The position numbers and the translations under genes were made by a program. A DNA stretch of 52,374 nucleotides, taken from contig JAAPAO010000213.1 of the NCBI GenBank assembly GCA_013115145.1, positions 1 through 52,374 of the forward strand, written 5' to 3'. Below, piece after piece: positions 44,128-52,374 of the stretch. The notes under the pieces were generated by a model. The model did not search any database, had not been told where the DNA came from, and saw nothing but the letters and a program-made list of their open reading frames with translations. The stretch comes from Perkinsus chesapeaki. Lineage: Eukaryota > Perkinsozoa > Perkinsida > Perkinsidae. How positions within the stretch are numbered: position 1 is the first letter of the stretch; the number at the start of each line of letters is the position of its first letter.

Positions 44128-46348
44128 ATGGCGACCGTAGCTGCTCGAGCGATATCGATGTTCGTGCCTGGGGGCGGCCTGCTCGGTGTTGCTGGCTCTG
44201 CTGCTGGCATGTTGGCCATGTTCGCAGTGTGCGGTCTGTGGTAGGATGACCACCGCCGCTCGTCCGTCATCATATCTTTGGTAGCCTACGATGGTGCTTT
44301 GCAAAATGCGGTCAGATGTTGAAGGGTTTTGATATCCGAACGCACTGCGGTATTGGCAGGCTCTTCCTGGCTTGGGGCATAGATAAGGTGATCCAATTGC
44401 CAGGAGAGCTGATATTACTCTATTCCTCAGCATCCAGTATTTTGTATAACAGTGACGGTGCATTCAGCCAAGGACTTTAGGAACACCTCTTTGTTGGGTA
44501 GCGCCAACCTCTTTGTTAAGGTCGATGCCAAATATGAATCGTGCAAGACCATGGGTGAGTTGGAGTGATGAGGTAGTTGGAGGGGAAGGTACTATTTAGT
44601 TAACAAGAATGCTAAGTGGGAGGAGACCAGGCGGTTGACAGTCCCGCAGGGATGCTCCCATATTAAGCTGTCATTGCTTGATAGGAAGTCAGGCCCACGA
44701 CAGGATACACTGATAGGATCGGTCCAGTGGTCTGTTGATAAGAACTTCTTTCGGCAGGCCGACAAGTTCCTTAACACTCGGAAAGAGTAATCGAATCTTA
44801 GCGGAGCGAAGCTGATATTATCCCTTGCTTCAGTCATAAAATCCACGCCAAGGATGGTAGCGTTGCCGGACAAGTTGCCATTACCTTCCGAATGCGTGGG
44901 TCTACAGTACTCGGCTCTGGTCCATGCTGCCTCTCTGCGTAGTTGACGCAGCGGCTGCGGCCGATGACTCTGATGTTGATGAGGAACCCATCCTCGAAGG
45001 GCTCGATCCGGACATTCACCCAGCACTATGTAGCAGGCTGGTGGGCTGGAGCTCTGCGGGAGGGTTGCTGGTTCAGATGGGGAGGTCCTCGGGGTTATGG
45101 GAGACGATATCCAACGGAATCTGTGTGGCAGTAGGAAGGTGAAGGTTCTGGCAAGTGTCCTCCAAGGGCGACTGGAGCGACGTAGAGCCAGTCGAAGGCT
45201 CGGTGGCGGCGGAACGGAAGTGTTCGCAGCAGTTTGTCAGCTGCTACCTCGGGGAAGTAGTGATTCCGAACCCGACATAGATGAGCTTAAAAGGAAGGCC
45301 CAGGAGAAGGGATGGGCAAAGGACTATGTGCCGCGGAAATGGTGAGCGATAATTGATAGCAATTGGTGTAGTCTGCTTCTGGGGGGCTAGTTCACAGGTA
45401 CTGGTGCCTGTGGGAAAATAGGAAGGAGTTCGAGAAGGGTAAGGCGATGCGGAGACTTCTGGAAACCAATGGGCGGCAGATCCGGAGGACCCAGATGTGA
45501 TGGTATCGGTATTATCGATCACCTCAATCCATCGGGATGTTGGACAGTCCAACTACTTCTCAATAAAGTACAAGAACAGTGGTAAGCAGCCCGACAGGAG
45601 GGAGGGGGTGAAGATGTGAATCAGACGGCAAAAGCATTGAGGAGCGGTATAGGACGATTCGAAGGGATCGGGAGGTCTGGGTGGATGGGCTGGAGCTGCT
45701 CAGGCTTGAGTGCCGACTGCTGAAGAAAGCTGAAAATGATAAGTTGGCCTATTGGAGGAGTCGGCCAGTTTCCGAGCAGTACGGCTTAGAGGGGGTGTGT
45801 GGTGAGGTGGTGTGGGTCAGGATGGAAGCATGGAAGAGTGAGCTGCGGTTAAGAGGATACTCGGATGAAGAGATAAACCAATATTATCAACATGTGCTCA
45901 TGCAGTCGATGTCGAAGGAGGAACGGCAAAAGATGGAATCAACGAGACAAGAGAAGGCAGCTGTAGAGGGTTCCCAAGGGAAGGATATTATACCATCGGC
46001 CAGCGCTCCCGCTCAGTAAGGCTTTTACACTTTATACCTCTTAAGGTTTATAGGTCCGTACAGCCAGCTCCGACATCTCAGCTTGAGAGGAGTGTAGAGG
46101 GTCCCGCTGCTGGAGTTGCCCGAGTGACTGCCCCGAAAGCAGCTGCAAAGGCTCATCGGTCGCAGACGCCACCACGACGACCAGCTGACGGGCAGCGGCC
46201 TCGAGTTCCTCCAGTGATTGCTGGGAAGGGGATTTTAGCATCTGGCAAAGGCCGTGTAGGAGCAGTCGCAGCAGGGCGAAGGTTGCCGCCAACGATAGCT
46301 AAGAGTAAAGGACCAGACCCATCGGTGGTGAGGAGGCCGCCGCAATAA
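44128..46348 (+). CDS. C2-domain protein with basic low-complexity C-terminus
   Basis: A candidate first exon starts at ATG 44128 with a hydrophobic GGGLLGVAGSAAGMLAMFAV segment. The clear domain is C2: an exon from about 44434 (CITVTVHSAKDFRN, ANLFVKVDAKYESCKTM), an intron, then NKNAKWEETRRLTV, IKLSLLDRKSGPRQDTLIGS, another intron, and HKIHAKDGSVAGQVAITFRM. C2 domains bind membranes or lipids, often with calcium. Downstream exons include DIDELKRKAQEKGWAKDYVP joined to RKWYWCLWENRKEFEKG, a Glu/Arg-rich helical exon (VWVDGLELLRLECRLLKKAE) and an Ala/Pro/Arg-rich end stopping at 46348. The first exon and several inner junctions are uncertain. No enzyme domain is recognised. Confidence 0.6.
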
Positions 46349-46484
46349 CAACTTGAAGCATTCAACTTGGCGATTTGATCTGTTGTTCCTCCATGGTCTG
46401 ATGTATAGTCATATTTCTCAAAGAGCTCCGTATTGCTTTAACCATCAGTGACTATTCGTCCTACCTTTTCAGTTGACCTATTTC

Positions 46485-47345
46485 ATGTCTACATCCTCCC
46501 CCGAGTCGCTCTCTTCTGAAATTGATGATCATACTCTTCCGACCAGGAGGCCGCCAGCAACAGCGTCTTCATCCTCCAGCTCCCCCGAGCCGCGGAGTAG
46601 CTCGGCTCACCCGCTGAGGGCTCCGGCTGGCCGCTTCTATAGGAGCCAGCGGCATACCGGAAACGGTTTGAGAATGGTGTTTGATGCGGCCATTAAGGGC
46701 AAGCTGGAGGACGCTGGTATTCTCGCGGAGCTCTTCGTGGCTCATACCCTTCAAGACATTTACGGTGACGAGTTCTCCCTCGACTGGTGGAAGACTAGTG
46801 CAAGAACCGCATGCTACCCAGAGCATGGTCGAGATGGCGTCGATGATCGTCTTGGATACGACTTTGAGTTCCTCGATACAAAAGGGGTGTTCTCTAGACC
46901 TCGAGAGGATGGCGCTCGATGGGTGAGGCTCGAAGTGAAAGGGACATTGCGATCAGAAGGGACCATCAAGTTTGAGATGTCTCGAAATGAGCTCGCGGTG
47001 GCCCAGAATCCTGATGCTGACTATGCCGTTGTTCTGGTGAAGAATGCCGCTGGAGAGTGTCCCGGCATACAGACTGTGCTCACCGATTTCTTTTCGAACA
47101 TCCAACAACGACGCGTCGACTATAAGCCAAGTCAATACTCGATAACGCTGTCGGATCCAGAGCTCTATCACAGCATTCCCAGCGAGATTGCCGACAAGCG
47201 TCCATCTGATACCGAATCGAAGATAATGCTTATATCAGATGAAAAGAAGCTGCGTGATAGAGCCAAACGTATGAAACGTAAAGAAGCATGTGTGACAGGA
47301 GCCACTGAAACTGAGATGAGAGAGCAACGTCGAAGGCTCAAGTGA
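46485..47345 (+). CDS. DUF3883-like protein (PD-(D/E)XK nuclease-like fold)
   Basis: A single open exon of 286 codons, unusual here because the neighbours are intron-rich. An N-terminal Ser/Pro-rich region of about 60 residues precedes GKLEDAGILAELFVAHTL, DRLGYDFEFLDTKG, RWVRLEVKGTLRSEGTIKFE, MSRNELAVAQNPDADYAVVL. The Glu, the GYD Asp and the E-x-K of LEVKG fit the active-site pattern of DUF3883/restriction-endonuclease-like domains. A basic Lys/Arg-rich tail ends the protein. The frame extends 4 codons upstream to a TTG; the first ATG is 46485. The fold assignment is motif-based; substrate and role are unknown. Confidence 0.65.
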   Translation: MSTSSPESLSSEIDDHTLPTRRPPATASSSSSSPEPRSSSAHPLRAPAGRFYRSQRHTGNGLRMVFDAAIKGKLEDAGILAELFVAHTLQDIYGDEFSLDWWKTSARTACYPEHGRDGVDDRLGYDFEFLDTKGVFSRPREDGARWVRLEVKGTLRSEGTIKFEMSRNELAVAQNPDADYAVVLVKNAAGECPGIQTVLTDFFSNIQQRRVDYKPSQYSITLSDPELYHSIPSEIADKRPSDTESKIMLISDEKKLRDRAKRMKRKEACVTGATETEMREQRRRLK

Positions 47346-47715
47346 TCAGCTCCCTCCTCCTCCATAGCTGTTTATTACACGTCTGTTACCATTTCCCATA
47401 CTCGGCTCACCTTGGTGTTGCGTTTGAGTCAGTCCAACTACATCAGAACTCAACCGATGAGATGAGAAACATTCCCTCTTCGATTTGTGGGAGCTTTACG
47501 GCTCTGTGAAAGGAACTTAAGGGAAAGATAGCATACAATACAATAGCGTTAACAGGAAGGGTGGAGAACCAGCCTTTCGAGAAATATGAAGATACAAGGC
47601 ATCATTCACTGACAAGATTATTTACAGGAATCGTAGAAACCGCCACGTCCGAAGACGGCGCTTGATTAGCGTTTCGGAGCATCATACGACACAAGTTCAA
47701 ACAGCGACTACCATC
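47346..47715. other. Convergent intergenic region
   Basis: Lies between the ends of the DUF3883-like gene (plus) and the 5'-nucleotidase-like gene (minus). No gene seen. Confidence 0.5.
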
Positions 47716-50469
47716 CTAGTGGAGGGCCAAGATGGTACGGGGATTCACCTTGGGACCGTAGAACTGACCGACAGTCTTCTTGGGTGCCTCGCCAAAGGAC
47801 GATAGAACGAAAGCTGAGGGAGCAGCTTCAGGGGTCTTAACCAACCAACGACGCACAGGAAGATTGGCCATTTCCATGGACTCGACATCAGGATCATAGA
47901 TACCATAAGCCTCCAAATCGGCAGGATGTTCGCCACCAACATACCATGGCTCGGGGAGGAGCAAAGCGGCACCGGCGGAGCCATCAGCCATTGGAGTACT
48001 AGTATCAATGACGGCGACACCCTTGGGAGTAACAGCTTCATCTGTCCATACGTGAACAGATCTCACGGGGATGGTAGAATCAAGACGAGCCCAGCAGGTC
48101 TCGGAGTCGGCACTGGCAGCTTCCAATCTACGGCCTTCAACAAGGAGGCTACTGCAGGATACATCAGTACCATGGCATACTTGACCTGCAGCAGTCTGCC
48201 AATACATACAATAAGAACCTTGTGCTTTACCACCACAGAATGCATCAGCTGCTCGGATAGACTCCTCAGTGTAATGAGGACGAGAGGAGGGAGTAGTGGT
48301 GCTTGGTGTGGGAGCTGGAGTAGTGGTGGAACTATTGCCAACGTATCCACAATCGGTCCAAGGCAACTTCTCATTCAAATATTCGAAGAAGTCGGGGCCC
48401 GGTGGGCAAGCGAATGAAGTAGACTCACCGTTGAGATCGATGGCATAACTATCAGCACCACGTCTGCAGAGGTCCGACATCTGGGTTAGGTAATATGATC
48501 TACGAAGAGTAGGGGAATCGTCGGGGGAGAATCGAGCGTTGTAATCAGGAACGGTAACAACAACCATAGTGAAGGGATCGACCTTCCAGCCCTCTTCAGC
48601 ATTCCAAATGATCTCACCACATTTGAGTGTTGGATGGCCACAGTCAGTCTCGGTACGGTTAACAATACCAGCCATGTGACTAGTTCCAGTAAACCGGATG
48701 AGAGTAACACCACCGTGCTTAGTAGTTGCTGGGTCGATCTCAATTTCGAATCCGGAAGTAACCGGGCGAGGGGCATTCGGGCCACCCATGGCAATGGGAG
48801 CAGAGTAGATCATATAGCCGAAGACCTCCATCAATGACATATCATAGGAAACCATACCGTCCAGGAAGGGATTCTCCTCGTACAGGTCCAGCTCAGTGAG
48901 GGGAACACGTTCGGTGAAGTTCTGGCTCAAACCATAACGAATGTTACCACCATCAAGAGCAGCGAAGTTTGCAGACAAGTTGCGAAGGAAGAGGTCAGCT
49001 AACATGTTGCCAACACGCGACTCGGCAGACCTGATATCCGCAGTATCATAAAGACCCGCGAAAAGTAAGTTTTCCATGTCCGTGTCTTGAAGAGGTTTGA
49101 TAGGCTGAACCCAGTAAGTCCAAGTTTTCATAACATTATTATTCCACCACTCTTCATTATCAGTACCAATAAAGTGTTGATCACATTGACCATCAAATAC
49201 AGGTATGGCATGGGCAAATCTCAGCTTCCCATTTGGATTCTCATCATCAAAGTCGAATACAAACTTGCCGAGCATTTGACCGTCCATGCCCATCTTCCAT
49301 ACTGGAGTGATTATATCAGGCTTGGTGGGATGTTGCAAGTTCAAGAAGGCTGGGAAATGATCATGACCTCCGATAATAGCATCAATCTTGATACCCTCTT
49401 CAACAACAGCCTTTCTCCAGAATAGAACATCATAACCTTCACGTTGATGAGTGAGAACGATTACCAAATTGCATCCGTCCTCGTTCATCTCGCGGGTAGC
49501 TTTAACGCCGGCCTCGTACTCGTCCGACAACCACACGTGTGTGTCACCGATAATAGGCTGGTCGGCGGAAGCCTCGGTTGTGCCAGTAAAGCACACCTTC
49601 TTACCTTTAACCATTTTGAACCAATAACTACCAGACGGAGAATAATAGCTAGTCTCCTCATCAAACACCTTTTTGTTCTTGGGAACAGTGGCGTTAACGA
49701 AAGAGATCTCATCGGGCACCTCTAGAGTCGAGCCGAAGAGTCGCGTCTTCTCCTTATCCTCATATACATTACTACCGAGGTAGAGGAAGTTACCAGTAGC
49801 CATGTTCCAAGCGAGGCATACATCATTAAATTCAGGATGATTAGCCATGTCAGCTGGAGGACACTTGTTCTTAAACTGGAACTCGTGATCACCGAAGGCA
49901 ACCAAATCAACTTCACCCGCATTCATCATATCAACCATATGCTCGCCGTAAGTGATGGAGGAGAGATAAGACATCGCTACGAAGTCACCAGGAAGCATAC
50001 TTATGTACTCATCAGTATCAGCAGTAAGCCCGAGATACTTATACGTACCAGCCATTTGAGCTGTATTACCCCATGCTGTAGAAGGATCACGTACCATATC
50101 ATCAAACAGGGAAGGGTCTACACACCCGCTGTCTTCATTAGTCATCACTTTACCACCAGTGGCCGACAGGTCTATATTATAAAGTTTATCCACAGAGGCC
50201 TCCGGCATGTTCATAGCACCGGCAGTACCATAGCAGGTATCTGCGTCCTCTTCACAGATAGAATAGAAATCTTCCGAAGGAGTACCCTCGAAGTAGTAGC
50301 CATTGCCAGACATAGGTCGAGCATACATAGAATACACATCGTTAGTCGTAGAAATAGTAATAGAAACTTTGCCATTTGAGGAAGAGTCTGGTTGCTGCTG
50401 CTTAGCAAGGAACGGGGCAGCAGTGGCGACGGCCGCTAGATTGAACATGAGAAGTCTGCTCCTCGGCAT
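47716..50469 (-). CDS. Secreted 5'-nucleotidase-like protein with Cys-containing C-terminal domain
   Basis: A single exon of about 917 codons from ATG 50467-50469; the frame upstream begins with GTG and is less likely. Signal peptide RLLMFNLAAVATAAPF. Calcineurin-like metallophosphatase motifs occur in order but are altered: TTNDVYSMY (the usual His of D-x-H replaced by Tyr), PGDFVAMS, VAFGDHEFQF (Asp where GNHE has Asn), VIVLTHQREG and IIGGHDHF. A 5'-nucleotidase C-terminal domain follows (LFLRNLSANFAALDGGNIRY, MSLMEVFGYMIYS, GGVTLIRFTGTSH). After a Thr/Pro/Ser linker comes a module of about 200 residues with CGGKAQGSYCMYWQ, VCHGTDVSCSSLLVEGRRL and LPVRRWLVK. This module is shared with the neighbouring paralogue. 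It is probably extracellular or surface-bound; catalysis is uncertain given the substitutions. Confidence 0.85.
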   Translation of the reverse strand: MPRSRLLMFNLAAVATAAPFLAKQQQPDSSSNGKVSITISTTNDVYSMYARPMSGNGYYFEGTPSEDFYSICEEDADTCYGTAGAMNMPEASVDKLYNIDLSATGGKVMTNEDSGCVDPSLFDDMVRDPSTAWGNTAQMAGTYKYLGLTADTDEYISMLPGDFVAMSYLSSITYGEHMVDMMNAGEVDLVAFGDHEFQFKNKCPPADMANHPEFNDVCLAWNMATGNFLYLGSNVYEDKEKTRLFGSTLEVPDEISFVNATVPKNKKVFDEETSYYSPSGSYWFKMVKGKKVCFTGTTEASADQPIIGDTHVWLSDEYEAGVKATREMNEDGCNLVIVLTHQREGYDVLFWRKAVVEEGIKIDAIIGGHDHFPAFLNLQHPTKPDIITPVWKMGMDGQMLGKFVFDFDDENPNGKLRFAHAIPVFDGQCDQHFIGTDNEEWWNNNVMKTWTYWVQPIKPLQDTDMENLLFAGLYDTADIRSAESRVGNMLADLFLRNLSANFAALDGGNIRYGLSQNFTERVPLTELDLYEENPFLDGMVSYDMSLMEVFGYMIYSAPIAMGGPNAPRPVTSGFEIEIDPATTKHGGVTLIRFTGTSHMAGIVNRTETDCGHPTLKCGEIIWNAEEGWKVDPFTMVVVTVPDYNARFSPDDSPTLRRSYYLTQMSDLCRRGADSYAIDLNGESTSFACPPGPDFFEYLNEKLPWTDCGYVGNSSTTTPAPTPSTTTPSSRPHYTEESIRAADAFCGGKAQGSYCMYWQTAAGQVCHGTDVSCSSLLVEGRRLEAASADSETCWARLDSTIPVRSVHVWTDEAVTPKGVAVIDTSTPMADGSAGAALLLPEPWYVGGEHPADLEAYGIYDPDVESMEMANLPVRRWLVKTPEAAPSAFVLSSFGEAPKKTVGQFYGPKVNPRTILALH
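48119..48261 (-). repeat. 143-bp tract identical to 52232-52374
   Basis: Codes for the CGGKAQGSYCMYWQ to LLVEGRRLEA part of the C-terminal module. It is identical by eye to the copy at the window end, while sequence just downstream in the gene differs clearly. Confidence 0.9.
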
Positions 50470-51825
50470 GATGCAAAAAGAAACTACGGAGAAACAGCAA
50501 TCGTACACAAAGCAACTCCTCAGGCGTTTGCTTTCAAGTTTTCATAGCGAATGAAGAAGGTGCATCTTATACCGGAAGACTTCGCTGCGCATTTGCGCTA
50601 GCTCGACAGCGGATACCAACGTAAAAGCTGCACACAATTCGCTGTCCCATCGCAGAATCGCAGATGGGACGCTAACGGTAGTTTAACAAAGATACTCTGA
50701 CGATGTACTCATCTAAGTGACACTGCATTGGGTTCACTACTCTAATAGGCCGTAGTGTCCACACAGTAAATTGGCTTTGATTGCCCGGTATCTGGAGAAG
50801 CACATTTCCTGTTGGTGTAGGAGATTCCGAGAGACCCAGTCAATCTTGGAAAGATGCTTTATAGCCGAGGAACAATATTCGTCCGCTCATCCGAGACACC
50901 GCGTGCTAGGGGCGAAGACCTGAAGCCTTTTCCCGCCCATATGCACTCTTTGGTTGAGCTCGACGGTCCCCTTGCACGCGTGCCCAATGCGACCCTGTGC
51001 GCGCGCCGTGCAGCTGCACCGACCAGTCAGATATCCACTACACCTCTTCAATGCTAATTTGGGAACTAGCGACTTCAATCAGAATGGGTGAATGAAATTG
51101 AGGTTGAGATTCTCGTTTAGGAAGTTCAATTTGGAGGGAGAGGAGGTTAAGGAAATTCATACCTAATGATACATTCCTAAGGATACAAGGGCTTCAAAAC
51201 TTTCGTTTTGAAACATTGAACAAAATCGAAATTACGAACTTCAATTTGGACGTTTACTCCTCAACTCAACGGAAAAAAGAGTACCATAGTCAACTTACTA
51301 TGTAGTAGGTATTTTGGTACTATGGTTTTTTTTCGTATTTTTAGTTTAAGAGGACCCTTGTGGCGGCCTGGTGCAGGAGAGTTTCAAACACGTAGCGACC
51401 AAGGACATCGTGTCCTGCAAATGACACTCCAGCGAGGGCTCTTTATTATATACTGATCCGCTGTAACGTAATGACACTAACACATTGCAACCCAGTGTAA
51501 TCTCTAAAGCAAATAATACTCGAACGCCGATACATTACGGAGCAGGATGGCTCCGGTTCATTATCAGGTTCCGCGGACGACACATACCTTATGTTCGTTC
51601 TGATTGATATTAAGTCGCTGAAACACAACATGAGACGAAATACAAGACCTGAACAGTTAATATTGACAAGGTTATAAGAAAACACTATGAACAAAGTAGG
51701 GCGGCACTGCCTAGATGTAGATCTTCTATACCATGCAGTGCGAGCATCTGAATAGCGATGATGCACAAAGCACGTAAAGTTACAATATATTCCTGTGCAT
51801 ATACTAAAAACATCAGTGAGCACGT
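50470..51825. other. Spacer between tandem nucleotidase-like genes
   Basis: About 1.35 kb with no gene supported. A minus-strand frame at 51446-51823 begins just after the paralogue's stop and is probably chance or 3' UTR. Poly-T and short palindromic stretches occur near 51280-51340. Confidence 0.5.
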
Positions 51826-52374
51826 CTAAGCTTCATGAAGAGCCAGGATAGTACGTGGGTTAACATGAGCCCCATAGAACTCGCTACTGGTCTTCTTAGG
51901 GAAAGAACGCTGTACAGAAGAAACAGCATACTCAACGGATTGTGATTTGGTATCCTTGACAAGCCACCTTCTAACTGGTAGGTTTGCCAATCTCATCGAA
52001 TCGATATCGGGATTGACAATACCGTAAGACTTGAGGTCTTCAACTTCCTCACCTCCAACATACCACGGAGCTGGAAGGTTTAAGGCTGCGGCCGACGAGC
52101 CAGTACCGATTGGGGTAGTAGAGTCTATCACGGGAACATCAGCAGGAGTGATGGACTCTTCATTCCATACATGTACGGATCTGTCAGGAATGGTTGAACC
52201 TAGACGAGACCAACAAGTACCAACGTCAGTTGCTTCCAATCTACGGCCTTCAACAAGGAGGCTACTGCAGGATACATCAGTACCATGGCATACTTGACCT
52301 GCAGCAGTCTGCCAATACATACAATAAGAACCTTGTGCTTTACCACCACAGAATGCATCAGCTGCTCGGATAGA
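51826..52374 (-). CDS. C-terminal part of a second 5'-nucleotidase-like paralogue (partial)
   Basis: Runs off the right edge of the window. The visible part is the same C-terminal module as in the 47716-50469 gene: SIRAADAFCGGKAQGSYCMY, VCHGTDVSCSSLLVEGRRL, then WYVGGEEVEDLKSYGI, LANLPVRRWLVKD and NPRTILALHEA with stop at 51826-51828. Protein identity is high at the edge and falls to moderate downstream. It shows that the nucleotidase-like gene is tandemly duplicated. Confidence 0.85.
   Translation of the reverse strand, partial: SIRAADAFCGGKAQGSYCMYWQTAAGQVCHGTDVSCSSLLVEGRRLEATDVGTCWSRLGSTIPDRSVHVWNEESITPADVPVIDSTTPIGTGSSAAALNLPAPWYVGGEEVEDLKSYGIVNPDIDSMRLANLPVRRWLVKDTKSQSVEYAVSSVQRSFPKKTSSEFYGAHVNPRTILALHEA
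52232..52374 (-). repeat. 143-bp tract identical to 48119-48261
   Basis: Second copy of the identical tract; it continues to the window edge, so the full shared length is unknown. Confidence 0.9.

Noticed and set aside
43984-44463. 159-codon minus-strand ORF
   Set aside because: It overlaps plus-strand exons of the C2-domain gene, has no domain and shows Cys/Ser/Arg composition typical of an antisense frame.
47926-48417. 163-codon plus-strand ORF
   Set aside because: Antisense shadow of the 5'-nucleotidase-like gene.

Overview
The window looks like nuclear DNA of a unicellular eukaryote, most likely an alveolate of the Perkinsus type. This is inference: the genes are eukaryotic (COP9 signalosome, snurportin, RAE1, PIAS/Siz SUMO ligase, RNase H2A). 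They are cut by many very short GT-AG introns, 43-59 nt where I could fix both ends. All three standard stop codons end reading frames. No database search was possible, so the genus is not proven.

The left 9.7 kb is gene-poor. It holds three copies of a small secreted cysteine-rich protein gene on the minus strand, and each is broken differently: copy A by an LTR retroelement insertion, copy B by a frameshift, copy C by an internal deletion. The retroelement (1010-2930) is compact, with identical 158-bp LTRs, a 4-bp target duplication, a candidate primer site, a polypurine tract and only an integrase frame inside. A further small Cys-rich secreted ORF lies at 8551-8814.

From about 9.7 kb the window becomes gene-dense and mostly plus-strand: a SAP/PINIT/SP-RING SUMO E3 ligase; unrecognised Ser- and Arg-rich genes; two neighbouring ankyrin-type genes; a tandem array of three NIPA-like (DUF803) magnesium transporter genes; CSN2; snurportin-1 with a long C-terminal extension; a secreted GH92 alpha-mannosidase-like protein; and an endonuclease/exonuclease/phosphatase-fold protein. 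A coiled-coil gene lies on the minus strand at 34.25-37.0 kb. It is divergent from a tight plus-strand run with gaps of about 120-200 bp: RNase H2A, RAE1 (with an assembly gap inside a minisatellite-filled intron), GMP synthase and a C2-domain gene. An intron-less DUF3883-like gene follows.

The right end (47.7-52.4 kb, minus strand) carries a large secreted 5'-nucleotidase-like protein with altered metal-binding motifs and the C-terminal end of a tandem paralogue. The two share a 143-bp tract that is identical by eye inside otherwise diverged sequence. The housekeeping genes cover nuclear transport (RAE1, snurportin), protein modification (CSN2, SUMO ligase), nucleotide and nucleic-acid metabolism (GMPS, RNase H2A) and membrane transport. 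They do not form an operon-like pathway.
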